Shown here: piece by piece, positions 7,361 to 13,357 of the stretch
How the letters are laid out: each line of letters opens with the position of its first letter
Position numbering within the stretch: the first letter of the stretch is position 1
From: DASWUZ01 sp036401395
GTDB taxonomy: Bacteria > Acidobacteriota > Terriglobia > Terriglobales > Acidobacteriaceae
Assembly: GCA_036401395.1 (NCBI GenBank)
Contig: DASWUZ010000097.1
Coordinates: 1 to 14,188 of the forward strand
Direction of reading: 5' to 3'
Length of the DNA: 14,188 bases
Notes under the pieces: model-generated
What the model was told of the DNA's origin: nothing
What the model saw: the letters and a program-made list of their open reading frames with translations, nothing else
The model's database searches: none
Program-made: the position numbers and the translations under genes

Positions 7361-8241
7361 CGCTTTCCTCTTTCGGGTGCGCGTTCAGAGGGATAGAAGA
7401 CGGTGCCTACATCGTCGCCGGAGCATACGCGTTCGACGATTCCAGGAGTGCGGCCGTTGGCGATGACCGCGATGCGGCCAGCTTCAGTGGCGATGCGGGC
7501 GGCTTCGATTTTAGTCGCCATACCGCCGCGTCCGCGTCCGCGAGTGGCTTTAGCGTATGCGAGCAGGTTGGGGGTGATGGAGTCCACTTCTCGGATGAAC
7601 TCCACGTTGTTGTCGCTGGGGTGCCCGGTGTAGAGGCCGTCTACATCGGAGAGCAGGATAAGCAGGTCGGCGTCAATCTTGGTCATCACGAGCGCGGACA
7701 ACTTGTCGTTGTCGCCGAAGATGCGGTCGCCTGCGTGGCTGGGCTTATCGTGATCGGGGCGGTCGAGTTCCAGGGTGGAGACGGTGTCGTTTTCGTTGAT
7801 GATGGGAACGACGCCGAGCCCAAGCAGGGTCGCGAGCGTGGCGAGGAGATTAGAGTAGCGGACGGGGTCGAGGAAGTCGTCCTCGGTAAGAAGGATTTGC
7901 GCGGTGGCGATATCGAAGTGGCTGAACGCGTCCTGGTAGAGCGACATGAGGCGGCTCTGGCCTATGGCGGCGCATGCCTGCTTCAAGGCGAGTTCGGTCG
8001 GAGGCCGCTCCAGCTTGAGACACTTCGCTCCCAGTCCGATCGCGCCGGACGAGACGAGAAGAATTTGCTTTTCTGCGCGGAGAACATTGACCGTCGCCTC
8101 GACGAGGCCGTAGACGAGGCCGACGGCCGGCGCTCCGTCATCGCGCATGATGACGTTGGTGCCGACTTTGACGACGATGCGTTCGGCGGCGGCGACGCGC
8201 CGGCGGATCGGCGTTTCTACGGGGTTTTGGAGGTCGAGCAT
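7357..8241 (-). CDS. proB: Glutamate 5-kinase, short form without PUA domain
   Basis: Phosphorylates L-glutamate to gamma-glutamyl phosphate with ATP, the first and normally proline-inhibited step of proline synthesis. The 294-residue protein is the amino-acid-kinase domain only: 'IVVKVGTNV' (22-30), 'VSSGAIGLGAK' (63-73), 'IINENDTVST' (147-156), 'FGDNDKLSALV' (175-185), 'LLSDVDGLYT' (196-205) and 'GRGRGGMATK' (235-244). The C-terminal PUA domain of E. coli ProB (367 aa) is absent. No frameshift is visible: the gene ends cleanly and overlaps proA by 4 bases. Shorter PUA-less kinases are known in other bacteria. The ATG at 8241 has no clear ribosome-binding site, so a start a few codons later is possible. 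A promoter could not be placed with confidence. Confidence 0.95.
   Translation of the reverse strand: MLDLQNPVETPIRRRVAAAERIVVKVGTNVIMRDDGAPAVGLVYGLVEATVNVLRAEKQILLVSSGAIGLGAKCLKLERPPTELALKQACAAIGQSRLMSLYQDAFSHFDIATAQILLTEDDFLDPVRYSNLLATLATLLGLGVVPIINENDTVSTLELDRPDHDKPSHAGDRIFGDNDKLSALVMTKIDADLLILLSDVDGLYTGHPSDNNVEFIREVDSITPNLLAYAKATRGRGRGGMATKIEAARIATEAGRIAVIANGRTPGIVERVCSGDDVGTVFYPSERAPERGKR
7364..7370 (-). promoter_or_regulatory. Strong Shine-Dalgarno for proA inside the end of proB
   Basis: Minus-strand GAGGAAA with GAGG 6 bases before the proA ATG, lying within the last proB codons. It fixes the long ProA start, against the shorter start expected from family length. Confidence 0.7.
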
Positions 8242-8302
8242 TTTGTTATTAAGGTATCAGGTCAGGTTGGCTGAAGGATCAACTCGAGCCTTTAACCAAT
8301 CA

Positions 8303-8587
8303 CTAGAACTCTTGTGGCCAGCGCTGGGCGCTATGCAGAAGGGAAAGAATGCCCAGCAGGCTTGCGCGTAATCGGTAGACGACGATGTAAGGCGTTCCCT
8401 GTCTGACCCACTCTCGCGTTCCCGCCACACGACCGGGTCTGCCCGACTAAGGAAAATCCGAAAGCTGTTCCACGGCTCTAACAACCATCACAGCCTGTCG
8501 GTAAGCTACGGAGGGACTCGTCCTCAGAACATAGGCGTAGGCTGCGGCAAACTGTTGCTTGGCCCGGCTAGTCCAGATTATCTGCAC
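8303..8587 (-). pseudogene. parE: ParE/RelE-family toxin, broken by an in-frame TAG
   Basis: The minus-strand frame from GTG 8587 to TAG 8303 encodes a 94-residue ParE-like toxin, except for one TAG at 8449-8447 (codon 47). Before the stop it reads 'IIWTSRAKQQFAAAYAYVL' and 'AVEQLSDFP'. After it come 'SGRPGRVAGTREW', 'QGTPYIVVYRLR' and 'GILSLLHSAQRWPQEF'. These are typical ParE landmarks: the D-F-P-x-x-G-R-x-G-x-x-x-G-T-R-E segment and the C-terminal P-Y-I-V-x-Y and L-H-x-x-R/Q-x-W-P strands. In related toxins the TAG position is usually Glu, Gln or Arg. The GTG is 3 bases after the ParD-like antitoxin stop, the standard operon arrangement. ParE toxins inhibit DNA gyrase, but the truncated product lacks the C-terminal strands and should be inactive unless the TAG is suppressed. 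Confidence 0.85.
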
Positions 8588-8590
8588 TGG

Positions 8591-8841
8591 CTAGCGAGCT
8601 TTCGGTTTGCGGCTCCAGGATGCCACCATTTTTAGAACCTCACTGTGGTCGACTACTTCGCCGGCATCATCTTCGCGAATGCCTTCTTCAATCAGTTCAC
8701 GGTGGTAATCCTGACGGGAAAGATATTGAGAAACTGCTTCGTTGAGTACGAAGGAGCGGTCTCGCTGTTGGAGTTCTGCTACCGCGTCCAGCTTTGGACT
8801 TTTTCCTGGGGCACTCGGAAGGTTATCGTTTTGGTCGCCAT
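8591..8841 (-). pseudogene. parD: ParD/CopG-family antitoxin, frameshifted
   Basis: From ATG 8841 the minus strand reads 'MATKTITFRVPQEKVQS', the start of a ribbon-helix-helix antitoxin, then runs into TAG after three more codons. In the next frame the protein continues at once as 'LDAVAELQQRDRSFVLNEA', 'VSQYLSRQDYHRELIEEGI', 'REDDAGEVVDHSEVLKMVA' and 'SWSRKPKAR', ending at TAG 8593-8591. The joined sequence is a full ParD-type protein of about 83 residues: an N-terminal DNA-binding strand and helices, then a C-terminal toxin-binding tail. Loss of one base near 8790 (AGC-CTG to AGCTG) explains the break. A five-A run at 8804-8800 just upstream could also allow -1 slippage. The ATG lacks an obvious Shine-Dalgarno. 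In intact systems this protein neutralises ParE and represses the operon. Confidence 0.83.
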
Positions 8842-8890
8842 TACGTCAGCTTACACGGGCATACGGGAGATTACGAAACGAATGCGGCTG

Positions 8891-8919
8891 TAGAAACTTC
8901 GATCTTTAGACAATGTAAT
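8891..8919 (+). promoter_or_regulatory. Candidate promoter for recQ
   Basis: TAGAAA (8891-8896) and TGTAAT (8914-8919) are 17 bases apart, matching four and five bases of the sigma-70 consensus. They lie about 100 bases before the recQ ATG, in the gap divergent from parDE. This would give a 5' leader of roughly 95 bases. Confidence 0.35.
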
Positions 8920-9006
8920 TAGGCGAACACGTTACCACCCCAGGCCCGCGAGTAACTGGCGGTCGCCGCACGGCGAAACCGAGGCCGGGAGCTCTTGTTA
9001 CCATCG

Positions 9007-9013
9007 GGTGGAG
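9007..9013 (+). promoter_or_regulatory. Shine-Dalgarno deciding the recQ start
   Basis: GGTGGAG lies 7 bases before ATG 9021. The alternative ATG at 9036 has no such site, so 9021 is preferred. Confidence 0.55.
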
Positions 9014-9020
9014 CCCCCTC

Positions 9021-11153
9021 ATGTGTCCTGCTTCGATGTCGCTTTTTAGTGCCGGTGCCGCTTCTACAGAACCGCTGGTTTCGCTGCTGCACCGTGCATT
9101 TGGTTTTGCCGATTTTCGCGCTAACCAGGAGGCGGTCTGTCAAGCGGCGATCGATGGGCGCGATGTGCTGCTGGTGATGCCTACGGGGGCCGGAAAGTCG
9201 CTGTGCTATCAGCTTCCGGCGCTGGCCCGCGGAGGCACCACGCTGGTCATCAGCCCGCTGATTGCCCTCATGGAGGACCAGGCTTCAAAGTTGAGGGCGC
9301 TGGGATTTTCCGTCGCGCGGATCCATTCGGGGCTGGACCGGGAGACCTCGCGGAAGGCCTGCATCGATTACCTGGATGGGTCGCTGCAATTTCTTTTCAT
9401 CGCGCCGGAGCGGCTGCGGGTGCCTGGGTTTGCAGCCATGTTGGCGAAGCGCAAGCCGTCGCTCATCGCCATCGATGAAGCGCATTGCATTTCACAGTGG
9501 GGGCATGACTTTCGCCCCGACTACCGGATGCTGGGCCAATCGCTGCCGGCGCTGCGGCCCGCACCGGTGATTGCGCTCACGGCGACCGCGACGCCTATTG
9601 TGCAGGATGACATCGTCAACCAGCTTTGCCTTGTCAACGCGGCCCGGTTCATTCATGGATTCCGGCGGAAGAACCTCGCTATCGAAGTGGTTGAGGTTCC
9701 CGCGCCGCGCCGTACGGCGTCCACTGTCAAACTTTTGAAAGACCCCGCGCGCCGCCCTGCGATCGTCTACGCGCCGTCTCGTGATAAGGCTGTAGCCCTG
9801 GCTGCGGAGTTGTCGAGTAACTTCCCAGCCGGCGCTTATCATGCTGGCCTTGACCCGCAACATCGCGATCGCGTTCAGCGCAACTTCCTCGACGGAAAAC
9901 TCGAAGTCGTAGTCGCCACAATTGCCTTTGGAATGGGCATCGACAAGGCCGATGTACGCACGGTGATTCATACCGCGCTGCCCGCCAGCCTTGAATCTTA
10001 TTACCAGGAGATTGGGCGCGCGGGGCGGGATGGCCTGCCGAGCCGGACTGTGCTGATGCATTCTTTCGCGGACCGGCGGACGCATGACTTTTTCTATGAG
10101 CGCGATTATCCCGCGGTTCCGGTGCTCGATGAAATTTTCAAAGCACTCACTGCTGCGCCACGTGCGCGAGACGAAGTGAGGGCGGCCCTAGACATGGATG
10201 CCGAGGTGTTTGAAAGGGCGCTCGATAAGCTGGCGATCCACGGCGGATGCGTGCTCGATTTTGGAGATAACGTGGCGCGTGGGCATGGGGAGTGGAAGCG
10301 GCCCTACTCCGCGCAAGCCAATCAGCGGCGCGCGCAGCTTGATCTGCTGGTGAGTTTTGCGGAGAGCAATGAATGCCGGATGGCGGCGCTGGTGCGCCAT
10401 TTTGGGGATGTTGCGGATGGCAAGCGTGCCTGCGGGGAGTGCGATTTTTGCGCGCCGGAGCGGTGTATCGCGCAACGATACAGGTTCGCCGATGCGATGG
10501 AACAGCGTACGGCGCAGTCGGTGCTCAAGGCGCTTCGGGGGGGATTTTCAGGCTCGACGGGCAAGCTGCATAAGGAGTTGTTTCCTTCGGAGGCGATGAG
10601 CCGCGATGAGTTTGAGGAGCTGCTGGCGGCGATGGCGCGGGCCGGGTTTCTACTGCTCGAGGAGGCCGTCTTCGAGAAGGATGGGCGAAGCATCCCCTAT
10701 CGCAAGGTATTTCTGACGCGCGATGGAGAAACGGTTTCGGCCGGGGAGTTGGAAATTTTGTTGAAGGATGTGGGTGGTGAAGCTGCTCCCCGGAAGAAGG
10801 GCGCTAATAAAAGTACAGGCAGGAAAGTGGCACCGGCGCCGGAGCGGTCTGCCGGAGGCGTTCGCGGGTCGCAGCTGTGGTCAGGGCCGGTCGTAAAGCA
10901 GCCCGCGCCGACCGCGAAGGAGCCCGTGCTGTCGCCGGCTGATGAGGCGCTGGAGAAGAAGCTGAAGGCGTGGCGGCTGGATGAGGCGAAGAAGCTTGGG
11001 GTTCCTGCGTTTGTGGTTTGCGGTGACCGGACTCTGCGGCAGATCGCTTCTCAGCGACCCGGCAGCCTTGCTGCGCTATTAACCGTGCAGGGAATTGGCC
11101 CTGCCAAGGTGGAGAAGTTCGGTGAGGCGATCTGCCGGATTTGCGCAGGGTAA
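9021..11153 (+). CDS. recQ: RecQ-family ATP-dependent DNA helicase
   Basis: A 3'-5' DNA helicase of the RecQ family, acting in recombination and replication-fork repair. In order: Walker A 'PTGAGKS' (54-60); 'SPLIALMEDQ' (78-87); DEAH box 'IDEAHCISQWGHDFRPDY' (151-168); 'ALTATATP' (185-192); helicase C motifs 'FGMGIDKADVRTVIH' (303-317) and 'YYQEIGRAGRDG' (327-338); zinc-binding Cys452, Cys471, Cys474 and Cys477; a divergent RQC-type winged helix (about 490-585); a basic Ala/Pro-rich linker (about 590-640); and a C-terminal HRDC domain (about 645-708). It is 710 residues against 609 in E. coli. About 70 extra residues between the helicase core and the zinc cysteines (about 365-440), with a winged-helix look, account for much of this. 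The linker accounts for the rest. No neighbour suggests a dedicated partner. Confidence 0.96.
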   Translation: MCPASMSLFSAGAASTEPLVSLLHRAFGFADFRANQEAVCQAAIDGRDVLLVMPTGAGKSLCYQLPALARGGTTLVISPLIALMEDQASKLRALGFSVARIHSGLDRETSRKACIDYLDGSLQFLFIAPERLRVPGFAAMLAKRKPSLIAIDEAHCISQWGHDFRPDYRMLGQSLPALRPAPVIALTATATPIVQDDIVNQLCLVNAARFIHGFRRKNLAIEVVEVPAPRRTASTVKLLKDPARRPAIVYAPSRDKAVALAAELSSNFPAGAYHAGLDPQHRDRVQRNFLDGKLEVVVATIAFGMGIDKADVRTVIHTALPASLESYYQEIGRAGRDGLPSRTVLMHSFADRRTHDFFYERDYPAVPVLDEIFKALTAAPRARDEVRAALDMDAEVFERALDKLAIHGGCVLDFGDNVARGHGEWKRPYSAQANQRRAQLDLLVSFAESNECRMAALVRHFGDVADGKRACGECDFCAPERCIAQRYRFADAMEQRTAQSVLKALRGGFSGSTGKLHKELFPSEAMSRDEFEELLAAMARAGFLLLEEAVFEKDGRSIPYRKVFLTRDGETVSAGELEILLKDVGGEAAPRKKGANKSTGRKVAPAPERSAGGVRGSQLWSGPVVKQPAPTAKEPVLSPADEALEKKLKAWRLDEAKKLGVPAFVVCGDRTLRQIASQRPGSLAALLTVQGIGPAKVEKFGEAICRICAG

Positions 11154-11158
11154 GGGAA

Positions 11159-11209
11159 GCATTTTGGTGATGAGAGCAGTTGTTTCTCGGCCGATCATTC
11201 GCAAAATGC
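11159..11209. repeat. 8-bp inverted repeat between convergent recQ and regulator genes
   Basis: GCATTTTG (11159-11166) and CAAAATGC (11202-11209) are perfect inverted copies 35 bases apart, just after the recQ stop. The AT-rich arms stand out in this GC-rich region. The 147-base gap also holds a direct repeat, GTCTTAGC (11253-11260 and 11274-11281). The loop is too long for a classic terminator. I see no gene in the gap. Confidence 0.35.
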
Positions 11210-11300
11210 ATTGCATCTTGGGTAGCCGAGCTAGACGTGGATGTTTTCGGGCGTCTTAGCTGGGAATCTTGGGGTCTTAGCGCCAGATTGCCTGCGACGA

Positions 11301-11912
11301 TTAGAGCCAGCCCTTGGCGCGGGCTATGCGGGCGGCTTCGATGCGGTTGTTGGCGCCTAATTTGCTGATGGCTTCTGAGAGGTAGTTGCGGACGGTGCCT
11401 TCGGAGAGGTTGAGTTCAGTGGCGATGTCGAAGGAGGTCTTGCCTTCGCCTGCTCGCCAGAGAATCTGGCGTTCGCGCTCGGTGAGTGGATCGAGGTCGG
11501 AGCCCCAGGCCTCGGCGGCGAGCTCGGGGTCGACCACGCGGAGGCCGCGGTGGACACGGCGGACGGCTTCGGCGAGTTCAGCGGCGGGGCGGTCTTTGAG
11601 CAGATAGCCCTGGGCCCCGGCGTCGAGCGCGCGGCGCAGGTAGCCGGGGCGTGCGAAGGTGGTGAGGATGATGACGCGGATGCGCGGGTAGCGTTCATGA
11701 ACCTCGGCGGCAAGGGTAAGGCCTGTCATTTCGGGCATTTCGATGTCGGTGACCAGCACGTCAGGGAAGTGGGTAGCGATGGCCGTGAGTGCCTCGCGGC
11801 CATTGCGCGCGCGGCCTACAACGCTGATGTCTGACTCAGTTTCGAGCAGCGCAGCCAGGGCGCCCAGCACCATGCCCTGGTCCTCGGCGATGACTACCTG
11901 GATCTTCTTCAT
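11301..11912 (-). CDS. DesR-like response regulator (NarL family)
   Basis: A 203-residue response regulator partner of the overlapping membrane kinase. The receiver domain (about 3-118) has E10/D11, phosphoacceptor D56 in 'VLVTDIEMPEMTG', T84/T85 and K106 in 'GYLLKD'. The LuxR-type HTH (about 138-200) contains 'LTERERQILWRAGEGKTSFDI' features and 'LSEGTVRNYLSEAISKLG'. The 'VRNYLS' wording and the missing C-terminal extension are typical of DesR/LnrK-type regulators. Its ATG shares one base with the kinase stop (TGATG) and has no Shine-Dalgarno of its own, so translation is probably coupled. It likely controls the adjacent ABC transporter operon. That is inferred from the arrangement in B. subtilis LnrJK-LnrLMN and similar loci. 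Confidence 0.94.
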   Translation of the reverse strand: MKKIQVVIAEDQGMVLGALAALLETESDISVVGRARNGREALTAIATHFPDVLVTDIEMPEMTGLTLAAEVHERYPRIRVIILTTFARPGYLRRALDAGAQGYLLKDRPAAELAEAVRRVHRGLRVVDPELAAEAWGSDLDPLTERERQILWRAGEGKTSFDIATELNLSEGTVRNYLSEAISKLGANNRIEAARIARAKGWL

Positions 11913-13252
11913 CAGGACGCTGCTACTTCATGGGCGGGAAGCGCCGAGATCTCAGCGGTGAGGCCGACCGGACCGGCCTGAGGTAAGGAGGCCTGGGTGA
12001 GGCTCGTCTGGGCCTCGCCGACGAGTGTCTTGACCGAGGAGGCGGGCACCTGGATGATAAGCCGCGTACCTGCGCCTGGATCCACGGAGAATTTTCCTCC
12101 GAGGGCCTCGATCCGCTCTCTCATGCCGCGCAGGCCGTTACCCTCGGCGCGCACTCCGCCGCGACCGTCGTCGTGAACAGTTACGAAGTGAAAGCCTTCA
12201 TTTTCCTGGAACCTGATGTCGCAGGTTTGCGCGGCGGCGTGGCGGACGATGTTGGTTATGGCCTCGCGCAGCACCAGCGAGAGCACTGTTTCTTCGGCAG
12301 GGCAAAGATTGGGCGGCTTGCTTTCGCAGATGAGTCGCACGCCGGCGGCGTCGAGGGTGCGGTGTGCGCGTTCAATCTCGGCGACGAGACCTTCGGCGCG
12401 GTAGCCGCCGATGGCTTCGCGGACCTCGGCGAGGGCCTTGCGCGCGATCTGCTCGACGTCGGCGATCTCACGGGCGGTGCGGGCCGGGTCGCGATCGATC
12501 AGGCGTCCGGCGAGTTCTGACTTGAGCACAATGACGGAGAGCGTGTGGCCGAGTACGTCGTGGAGATCGCGGGCGATGCGCTCGCGCTCGGCGATCTTAG
12601 CGAGGTGCTCGATCTCATCATTGGCCATGCGCAGCTTGCAGTCGGCGCGTTTCTGGCGGGCTACGGCGAGGTTGCTGATGGCGACGATGAACCCGAAAAA
12701 TACGCCGGTCAGCCAGGCCCACGGGTTGAGGTGAAGCAGGTAGCCCTCGATGGCCAAAAATACGGAGCCACCTGCGAGGATGGCCAGGATCATGGGTACA
12801 GATTCGAGGATGAAGGGCAGATATGCAGCCGCGTAAACAACCAGGCCGCCCGAACTTGTGTTGACGGGTATGTAGCCGGCGCCGAGCAAGAACATGGCGA
12901 GGGCGATGACCAGCCGCTGCCTTGTGCCGGTAGGGTCGAGGGTGGTCCCGCGAGCATCCTGAAACCATGGAGCCGTGACCCTGTAAAAGCTGAAATAGAT
13001 GGAGAGGAAAACAGGGTAGACGACGGCGAGAGCGATCCAGTGTTTAACGGAGTGGCGCTGGATTGGGTCGACGATGAAAAAGATGGAATAGACGAGCCAG
13101 ATGTTTCCCATCCAGCTGAAGCCTTCGTAGGGCGAGCTGCTTTTCTTCGGAGGCTTGTAACTTACTAAGCTCTGAGCGAAGCGCATAAAGGCGGGCCGGG
13201 GGGCATCGTCGACGGCCGGGACAACGGGTTGAATTTCATCCTTAACGCTCAT
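11912..13252 (-). CDS. DesK-like membrane sensor histidine kinase
   Basis: A 446-residue kinase (numbering from ATG 13252). About six transmembrane helices lie at residues 48-63, 71-90, 114-130, 135-152, 153-169 and 178-197 and form the sensor, with no large extracytoplasmic domain. HisKA_3 follows, with phosphoacceptor H231 in 'ERIARDLHDVLGHTL', then HATPase_c with 'EAITNIVRHA' (330-339), 'DDGRGG' (361-366) and 'GNGLRGMRERIEALGG'. The kinase fold ends near 404. A tail of about 40 residues, rich in Ala, Gln, Thr and Leu, follows and is not part of the family core. An earlier ATG at 13291 adds 13 residues, but its AGGA touches the start codon. AAGGGG lies 8 bases before 13252, so the shorter form is preferred. 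It lies between an ABC-2 permease and its regulator. DesK-like kinases often sense membrane state or lipophilic antibiotics; the signal here is unknown. Confidence 0.93.
   Translation of the reverse strand: MSVKDEIQPVVPAVDDAPRPAFMRFAQSLVSYKPPKKSSSPYEGFSWMGNIWLVYSIFFIVDPIQRHSVKHWIALAVVYPVFLSIYFSFYRVTAPWFQDARGTTLDPTGTRQRLVIALAMFLLGAGYIPVNTSSGGLVVYAAAYLPFILESVPMILAILAGGSVFLAIEGYLLHLNPWAWLTGVFFGFIVAISNLAVARQKRADCKLRMANDEIEHLAKIAERERIARDLHDVLGHTLSVIVLKSELAGRLIDRDPARTAREIADVEQIARKALAEVREAIGGYRAEGLVAEIERAHRTLDAAGVRLICESKPPNLCPAEETVLSLVLREAITNIVRHAAAQTCDIRFQENEGFHFVTVHDDGRGGVRAEGNGLRGMRERIEALGGKFSVDPGAGTRLIIQVPASSVKTLVGEAQTSLTQASLPQAGPVGLTAEISALPAHEVAAS
11961..12016 (-). repeat. Palindrome-rich coding tail of the DesK-like kinase
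   Basis: The DNA for the extra C-terminal tail contains a perfect inverted repeat, AGGCCG/CGGCCT (11961-11966 and 11974-11979, 7-base loop). It also has a motif at 12001-12016 (minus strand GAGGCC, then AGAC, then AGCC) that resembles two copies in the propeller-kinase insert at 4860-4913. The frame is kept, giving 'VGEAQTSLTQASLPQAGPVG'. Confidence 0.4.
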
Positions 13253-13260
13253 ACGCCCTG

Positions 13261-13266
13261 CCCCTT
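13261..13266 (-). promoter_or_regulatory. Shine-Dalgarno deciding the DesK-like kinase start
   Basis: Minus-strand AAGGGG lies 8 bases before ATG 13252. It favours that start over the ATG at 13291, whose purine-rich stretch directly abuts the codon. Confidence 0.5.
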
Positions 13267-13357
13267 TCGCACTACCGCTGCGAATTCCCATCCTGAATTC
13301 GGCGGCGGAAACTTAGCGCGGACCGCGTCGCGCCCTCGGCGTTGTCTCAGCTGAATA

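Noticed and set aside
7621..8274. Plus-strand open frame of 217 codons opposite proB
   Set aside because: It is antisense to the recognisable glutamate kinase motifs and has no supporting start signal.
8239..8290. Promoter for proB: TTGATC followed by a -10-like GATACC
   Set aside because: The -10 match is only three of six bases, so I did not list it as a feature. The proBA promoter could also be the old parDE promoter.
8257..8484. Minus-strand open frame of 75 codons
   Set aside because: It is an out-of-frame reading over the ParE-like toxin relic. The recognisable toxin sequence is in another minus-strand frame.
8645..8893. Plus-strand open frame of 82 codons
   Set aside because: It is antisense to the ParD-like antitoxin relic, whose protein sequence is clearly recognisable on the minus strand. 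The plus-strand frame has no ribosome-binding site and no family resemblance.
13316..13333. GC-rich 5-bp hairpin (GCGCG/CGCGC) between permease and kinase genes
   Set aside because: It is short, all G/C and lacks a T-tract, so it is expected by chance in DNA of this composition.
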